This document shows, in pieces, positions 22,212 to 27,885 of a stretch of DNA of 27,885 nucleotides. The notes beneath the pieces are model-generated. The model saw only the letters and a program-made list of their open reading frames with translations, did not search any database and was not told where the DNA came from. Source of the stretch: Haplomitrium mnioides (lineage: Eukaryota; Marchantiophyta; Haplomitriopsida; Calobryales). The stretch is taken from NCBI GenBank assembly GCA_049999725.1, contig JBNGIS010010732.1, positions 1 to 27,885 on the forward strand, in the 5' to 3' direction. A program made the translations under genes and the position numbers. The stretch's first letter is position 1. Each line of letters opens with the position of its first letter.

Positions 22212-22337
22212 AAGAAGTTCGGGAAGAGTTTGCATAACCAGATTGATGTGATGCCTACCAAATGGCGAGATCAGTTTCTGAGCTACAAGCCGTTGAAGAA
22301 GTGGCTCAAGGGCATTAAGGCCATTATTCGCTTTTGA
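22212..22337 (+). pseudogene. Captured fragment of an SPX-domain gene (N-terminal SPX motif)
   Basis: This frame reads K-F-G-K-S-L-H-N-Q-I, six residues, then W-R-D-Q-F-L-S-Y-K and P-L-K-K-W-L-K, and stops at TGA 22335. That order and spacing match the first helices of plant SPX domains: an N-terminal M-K-F-G-K, then Q-I, W-R-D-x-F-L-x-Y-K and L-K-K-x-L-K. SPX domains bind inositol pyrophosphates and act in phosphate sensing. The start Met position is AAG (22212-22214), and the rest of the SPX domain is not recognisable downstream. This is a broken piece of a host gene carried inside the nested element, not a working gene. The lysine-rich first motif suggests a stand-alone SPX or SPX-containing transporter parent, which cannot be told apart from 41 codons. 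Confidence 0.72.
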
Positions 22338-23540
22338 GAAGCTGCATTCTCGTCCTCTTTTGGACCTCAGCATGAGGTTACGAGTGGCTGTGAAGAAAGG
22401 GTTGGGTTGCAAACAATTTTGCCGAGGGCATGCGGATTTCTACCATCCTTGCTGATGATGTTAAAGGCAGGAGAACAGATGTCGCAGAGTACTGGAGTGG
22501 CAAGAACTAAGGCGCCAATGAGCGGATGAGAAGAGGCAATACAGACGAAGCTGCGGAACTGGCAAATGGTAAAACGTGGACCCTTGAAGGAGATGAATCG
22601 GCAAAGAAGACGGGCCTAAAGATGGTATTGCTACTGGTTGTTCTTACCAAAAGAGGCAGATGTTTTGGGCCAGCTGCTTCTTGCTGAGGGTTCCAATTTG
22701 AGAAGCATGGCTTGGAACAGGAGTTTGCAAGATGTTACAGGAGCTGTATGAGAAATCACAATCTACAGAGGACCAGCCTCCTGTTGACTCTTATGAGGAA
22801 GTCCCACAAACTGTAGTGGAGGTATGTGTGTCAATTGGGAGAGTTGAGCAGGAGTAGCAGATATGGATTCAGGAGCAGAAAACAGAGTGTCGAGCTGCAG
22901 AGATGAAAAAGTTCAGAAGGACAGAATCATGCAGGAAGAAAGATGAGGATGATGGTAAGGGATAGTGTGGGCTTGAAGTTTTCTGTTAGAAGTGCATATG
23001 TGTTTGTTTGCAGGTCTGGCCTGGGAATTGGAGACCTGAAAAAACTAAAAAGAGAGACAGCCATCAGGCCAGTACTGCCTTTGTGAGTTGTTGCAGGCTG
23101 TAGGGAGATCAGAAATCTAGAACCATACCCTATAGCTGGTGGCAGAGAGTTTGTGTTGTTGAAGTGAAGTTGGAGAGAAAGGTGTGAAGTGCAAGGCGTC
23201 ATCATGGCTGAGTTTTCCCGTTACCTCCGGAGAGTGGCAGAAACTCAGTATGAAGATCCATGATCGGAACCTGTTGTCGGGAACTGATGACACCAGCAGG
23301 GAGTTGTGGCAACTTGTCACTGCCATACATGATGAGGCTGGAAGGTCTGAAGCATTGTGTTGACTCCACAAGGTGAAGACCGCACGAGGAGCATATGAAG
23401 TAGTTGTAGGTGGGATTTTTGAAGATATGGAGTTTGGATGATAGGATGGTAGATATCTGGTTAGTAGTTGAGTAGATTGCAGCATTGTAGATGTGGATTT
23501 TGACATTGGAGTACGACACCCGGAAGAGATAAAGATAAAT
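22338..23540 (+). other. Unassigned interior of the nested element
   Basis: Short plus-strand open stretches with coding-like composition occur (for example around 22730-22860, with an L-Q-E-L-Y-E-K-S-Q stretch), but I recognise no family in them. An acceptor-like TTTGTTTGCAG lies at about 23004-23014, which might be the end of a captured intron. Minus-strand open frames of 92-129 codons at 22927-23519 have no recognisable motif and are probably chance. Confidence 0.4.
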
Positions 23541-23654
23541 TGATTACCTTTTCAGCACATATCATGTTATTTGTAGTTCACTCAACCTTCTCTCTCATTT
23601 GTTTTTGTATGGTGTTTATATATGTGTTGTTTGTATGTCTGATTACCTGTCAGT

Positions 23655-23770
23655 TAGTTTACAGAACAGAGCAGGGCTCCTCCCTTTTGCCTTGCTATGT
23701 TCCAAGCAGTGGTGCCAGGTAGTAGTTTATAGTACAGCGTAGGGTTTCTCCCCTATGCCCTGCGCAAGAC
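23655..23770 (+). repeat. 68-bp tandem duplication near the 3' end of the nested element
   Basis: TAGTTTACAGAACAGAGCAG at 23655 and TAGTTTATAGTACAGCGTAG at 23723 begin two diverged copies, each followed by GGGCTCCTCCC- or GGGTTTCTCCC-like sequence and TGCC(T/C)TG. The second copy runs to the element's end. Confidence 0.7.
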
Positions 23771-24919
23771 CCAACACTCAGCTCTGACCTCGAGGATCCC
23801 TCGGATCCTCTCTCAGTGCCACGTCCTCCGAAGTCGCGCCGTCCAACGCTGCCCCGCAAAGGGGTAGGCGGACCGCCGCGCTGACCCTCTTCTAAGGTTG
23901 ACATTCCTCTGACCCAAGTTCCAACGGACTCCGTCTTACCGCCATGTATCCATTGACTTTCACAAAGTCCTCTAAGGACGCCACGTAATCTGCGAAGCCG
24001 CTGTCCGATGCCGTTCCGCAAGGGGGTAGTTTGACCGTCGCGCTAACCTTTCTTCGATGAAGACCACGGACCCTCCCCTTCGTCCACGTATTTGCTAAAC
24101 TTTGCGGGCCTCCTGCGCTTGCCACGTTTCTGCTAAGGGCCCTCAGATGCTTTGGGCCCGCCACCTCTCCGTGAAGACTTGCGAACTCCCTGGGGCCAAC
24201 ACGTCATCCGCTATAAGCCCTTCGGATGCCTTGGGCCAACCACCTCCCCGTGAAGACTTGTGGACTCCCTGGGGCCAACACGTCACCTACTGAATCTCCT
24301 GAATCTCTCTGAAGATGCCATGTTTATGTGGAATCTTCCGTGGCCTTTAGCAGACTCCATGTTTCTATTAAGGGTCGCTGATACTCAAGAAAGGAGTCTG
24401 AACCTTGTCGAACATGTCTTATGCCTACGGGATCGAAGCGTCCCCCGTCCCTAGCCTAGCCCTTGCTCACGAAGATCCTGACCCTCCCCCTCTATCCCTG
24501 ATCCTCGCCTTCGATGTGTGGCATCTGCAAGCTTGCTCTACGGTCCTCATCCTCCTAGAGCGCTTCTGGCTTTCCTCCGTGTAGCTTCAGCCTTCCTCCT
24601 CTAGTCACTTTGTCTCTGGTGGATGTCCCTTCCTCCTTGCTAGACCTCAATTCTCGCATCCCATTTGATGTTTACGGGCTTTTGTTGGTGTCCCTCGAGT
24701 TTTAGTGGTGTCCCTCCACTTGCTAGCAACCACTGCTCCCTTCTCTCCTTCCTCAATGATCCTGTTCCACTCCTCGAATCCATGCGATCTGCTTGTACCC
24801 ACAGGTTGAAGCAGTTCCGTTGCTTACGAGTTGCTTTCATACTTACTAGAGGGGAATTGGCCCAATGCTACTCCTGATGGAAAGAATTCTGAGTCAACTT
24901 CCCAATTCACTAGCTGACA

Positions 24920-27570
24920 AATCATAAAATGGAGGAACATTTTGTATTTACGATCATGAAACCGTATTTGCTATCGAGAAGCACAAATGTCAAAACATTC
25001 ATATGATCAAATCATGAAACAATGGAACATTCTCTGTTTACCATCATGAAACCAAATTTACCATCAAGAAGCACTAAAAAAGAAACATTCATGGGATCAA
25101 ATCATGAAAGAATGGAACATTCTCTATGAACTATCATGAAACAAATTTACCATCAAGAAGTGGGAATATAGAAACATTCATGAGATCAAATCATAAAGCA
25201 GTGGAACATTTTGTCTTAACCAACATGAAATCATATTTACCTTCAAAGAGGAAAAATGTAGAAACATTCATACGATCAAGTCATAATATAGAACTATTCA
25301 CGACATCAAATCATGAAACAATGGAATATTTTGTATTTACAATCATAAATTAAATATTTACCATCAAGAAGTAGAAATGTAGAAACATTCATGGGATCAA
25401 ATCATGATGTAGAAACATTCATGGAATCAAATCATTAAACAATACAACATTATGTATTTACCATCATGAAATCATATTTACCATCAAAAAGCTCAAATGT
25501 AGAAACATTTATGAGATCATGAAACTATGGAACATTCTATATTTACCATCATGAAATCATTTTTGTGATGAAACAATGGAACATTCTCTATTTACCATCA
25601 TGAAAATAGATTTCCTATGAAGAAGTAGAAACGTAGAAACATTCATGGGATAAAATCATGAAACAATGGAACATTTTGTATTCACCATCATGAAATCATT
25701 TTTACCAACAAGACGCAGAAATATAGAATCATTTATCAAATCAAATCATGAAACAATGGAACATTTTGTATTAACCATCATAAAACCATATTTACCATCA
25801 AGAAGCAAATTGTAGAAACCTTCATAGGATCAAATCATGAAACAATGGAACATTTTGTACTTACCATCATAATAGCATATCTGCCATCAAGAGGCAGAAA
25901 AGTAGAAACATTCATCGGATAAAATCATGAAACAATGGAACATTCTATATTTACCATCATGAAATCATATTTACCATTAAGAAGTAGAAATGTAGTAACA
26001 TTAATGGGATTAAATTATGATGTAGAAACATTCAGAGAATCAAATCATAAAACAATAGAACATTTTGTATTTACCATCAAAAAGCACAAATGTAGAAACA
26101 TTCATGGGATAAAATAATGATGCAAAAACAATCAAGGAATCAAATCATGAAACAATGAAACATTCAATATTAACCATCATGAAATCATATTTACCATTAA
26201 GAAGGAAAAATGTAGAAACATTTATCGAATCATGAAACAATGGAAGATTCTCATTTCACCATCATGAAATCATATTTAATATCAGGAAGCAGAAATGTAG
26301 AAACATTCATGGGATGAAATCATAAAACAATGGAAGATTCTGTATTCACCATCATGAAATCATATTCACCATCAAAAAGTAGAAATGTAGAATCATTCAT
26401 GAGATCAAATCATGAAACAATGGAACATTCTATATTTACCATCATGAAAGCATATTTACCATCAAGAAATAGAAATGTAGAAACCTTCATGGTGTGAGTT
26501 CATGAAACAATGGAACATTCTGTATTTACCATCATGAAATCATATTTACCATCAAGAAGGAGAAATATAGAAACATTCATGGGATTAAATCATGATGTAG
26601 AAACATTCATGGGATCAAATCATTAAACAATGGAACATTATGTATTTACCATCATGAACTCATATTTACCATCAACAAGTAGAAATATGGAAACATTCAT
26701 GGGATGAAGTTATGAAAGAATGAAACATTCCTATTTAACCATTATGAAACCATATTTACCACCAAGAAGTAGAAATGTAGAACCATTCATGGGATCAATT
26801 CATAAAACAATCGAGCATTTTGTATTTACCATCATGAAACCATATCTACCATCAAGAAGGAGAAATGCAGAAACATTAATGGGCTCAAATCATGAAACAA
26901 TGGAACATTCTCCATTTACTATCATGAAATGATATTTAGCATCACGAAATAGCAATGTAGAAACATTTATAGAATCAAATCATAAAATAGAGGAACATTT
27001 TGTATTTACCATCATGAAAGCATATCAACCATCGAGAAGCACAAATGTGAAAATATTTATAGGATCAAATCATGAAACAATGGAACATTCTGAATTGACC
27101 ATCATGAAACCAAATTTACCATCAGGAAGCACCAATAAAGAAACATTTCGAGGATCAAATCATGAAACAATGGAAAGTTCTTTATGAACCATTATGAAAC
27201 ATATTTACCATCAAGAATTGGAAATGTAGAAACATTTATAGGATCAAATCATGAAACAATGGAACATTCTCTACTTACTATTATAAAATCATTTTTACCA
27301 TCAAGGAGGAAAAATGTAGAAACATTCATGCGATCAAATTATAATATTGAAAAATTAGCGGCATCAAATCATGAAACAATGGAGTATTCTGTATTTACTA
27401 TCATGAAATCAAATTTACCATCAAGAAGTTGATATGTAGAAACATTCATTGGATTAAATCATGAAACAATGGAACATTCTGTATTTACTATCATGAAATC
27501 ATATTTACCATGAAGAAGTAGAAAAGTAAAAACATTGATGGGATCAAATAATGATGTTGAAACATTCTTA
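24920..27570 (+). repeat. 90-bp satellite array, block D
   Basis: Last block of the satellite; the first bases are the right AATCA duplication. Open runs of the 30-codon frame lie at 25126-25353, 25935-26117, 26720-26932 and 27184-27432. Extra 30-bp modules occur near 25278, at 25406-25435, and near 26015, 26118, 26595 and 27335. A 49-bp short monomer lies at 25518-25566. Satellite homology fades at about 27570, so this is a true array edge. Confidence 0.93.
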
Positions 27571-27885
27571 GAAACAGCTGCTACTTTGAACTAGGAACAA
27601 GCTACTCAGAACAGGAGCTTTTTTTTTGGGGAAAAATTGTGATTTTTCATATTAAAAACATAAAAACAAGGTTAATTTTTAAAAACAAAAAGTACATAAG
27701 TTTTTTGGATTTTTTTGGTCGTTTTAGCAAGTTTAATAGAGCGAAAGTCAATTTTGTTATGCAAAATCAGTCAATATTACTAGTTTTTATGAAAACATTG
27801 GAAAACTCAAATTTGTTTAAAATCATAAAAGTTAGAGTAAGTTTTCATCAAAAAATTGCATTTACCATTGATTACAATTCTAAGC
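27571..27885. other. AT-rich right flank, nothing recognised
   Basis: Non-satellite sequence with A and T runs (for example TTTTTTTTTGGGG near 27620) and no open frame of note. I see no repeat shared with the left flank and no transposon end. Confidence 0.6.

Larger units (their letters stand above)
21551..23776 (+). mobile_element. Nested LTR-like element of a different family, carrying an SPX gene fragment
   Basis: A 2226-bp insertion with ends TGTTAGGTC...GACCCAACA (9-bp inverted ends, one mismatch) and 5-bp CTCAG duplications. The TG...CA ends and 5-bp duplication are those of an LTR. I find no repeat of the first few hundred bases at the other end, so a solo LTR of an unrelated family is the simplest reading; an unusual non-autonomous element is the alternative. 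It holds TATA-like motifs at 21735, 21779 and 21877, a poly-A run at about 21861, an SPX coding fragment at 22212-22337, and a 68-bp tandem duplication near its 3' end. No gag or pol motif was seen. Strand is given by the SPX fragment and the TATA-like motifs. Confidence 0.75.
19904..24919 (-). mobile_element. Solo LTR 2 of the same family, interrupted by a nested element
   Basis: Reverse-oriented LTR with minus-strand start TGTCAGCTAGTGAATTGG (at 24919) and end GGGAGTGACA (at 19904), flanked by AATCA duplications. It is split at 21550/21551 by a 2226-bp insertion that duplicated CTCAG, so the original LTR is about 2785 bp. It is shorter than solo LTR 1 partly because about 395 bp equal to about 3038-3430 of solo LTR 1 is missing after ACACC (near 20125). 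The internal GC-rich module is present near 21381, 21506, 23862 and 24025. No pol sequence is present. Confidence 0.88.

Noticed and set aside
22927-23519. Minus-strand open frames of 92-129 codons in the nested element
   Set aside because: No recognisable motif; opposite to the SPX fragment. Most likely chance frames.

Overview
This looks like a repeat-dense piece of a land-plant nuclear genome. The evidence is plant-type Ty3/gypsy gag-pol remains, LTRs of about 3.3 kb, nested insertions, a large tandem satellite, a captured fragment of a plant-like SPX-domain gene, and no dense genes or operons. A gymnosperm, fern or other large-genome plant fits, but the sequence alone does not settle the species. 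I see no intact host gene.

Layout. Bases 1-630 are a flank carrying about 2.4 copies of a 98-bp tandem repeat. From 631 to about 27570 the backbone is one AT-rich satellite array with a 90-bp monomer (30 codons, one open frame in the consensus). It totals roughly 10 kb once later insertions are removed. Three copies of one LTR-retrotransposon family split it into four blocks (631-2814, 6254-9996, 18337-19903, 24920-27570). The insertions are a reverse-oriented solo LTR (2815-6253, TSD CTTTT), a forward internally deleted element (9997-18336, TSD GAAAC), and a second reverse-oriented solo LTR (19904-24919, TSD AATCA). The second solo LTR was itself hit by an unrelated 2226-bp LTR-like element (21551-23776, TSD CTCAG) that contains a recognisable N-terminal SPX-domain fragment. 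Bases 27571-27885 are AT-rich flank with nothing recognised.

The central element keeps, in order, gag with a CCHC knuckle, an aspartic protease, reverse transcriptase, RNase H, integrase, a G-rich 3' untranslated stretch, a polypurine tract and a full 3' LTR. It has lost almost all of its 5' LTR, the primer-binding site and probably the gag N-terminus. It also lacks the first catalytic block of RT and carries many stops and frameshifts, so it cannot make its own proteins. Most of its RNase H and integrase catalytic residues are still readable.

Points of most interest: (1) the 30-codon satellite with a recurring higher-order cassette (a 30-bp insertion, then one monomer, then a 49-bp short monomer) seen five times; (2) three independent insertions of one retrotransposon family into the same satellite, all within a 27-bp part of the monomer; (3) the SPX fragment inside the nested element. 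Relative order of events: satellite amplification, then insertion of the LTR family, then insertion of the nested element.
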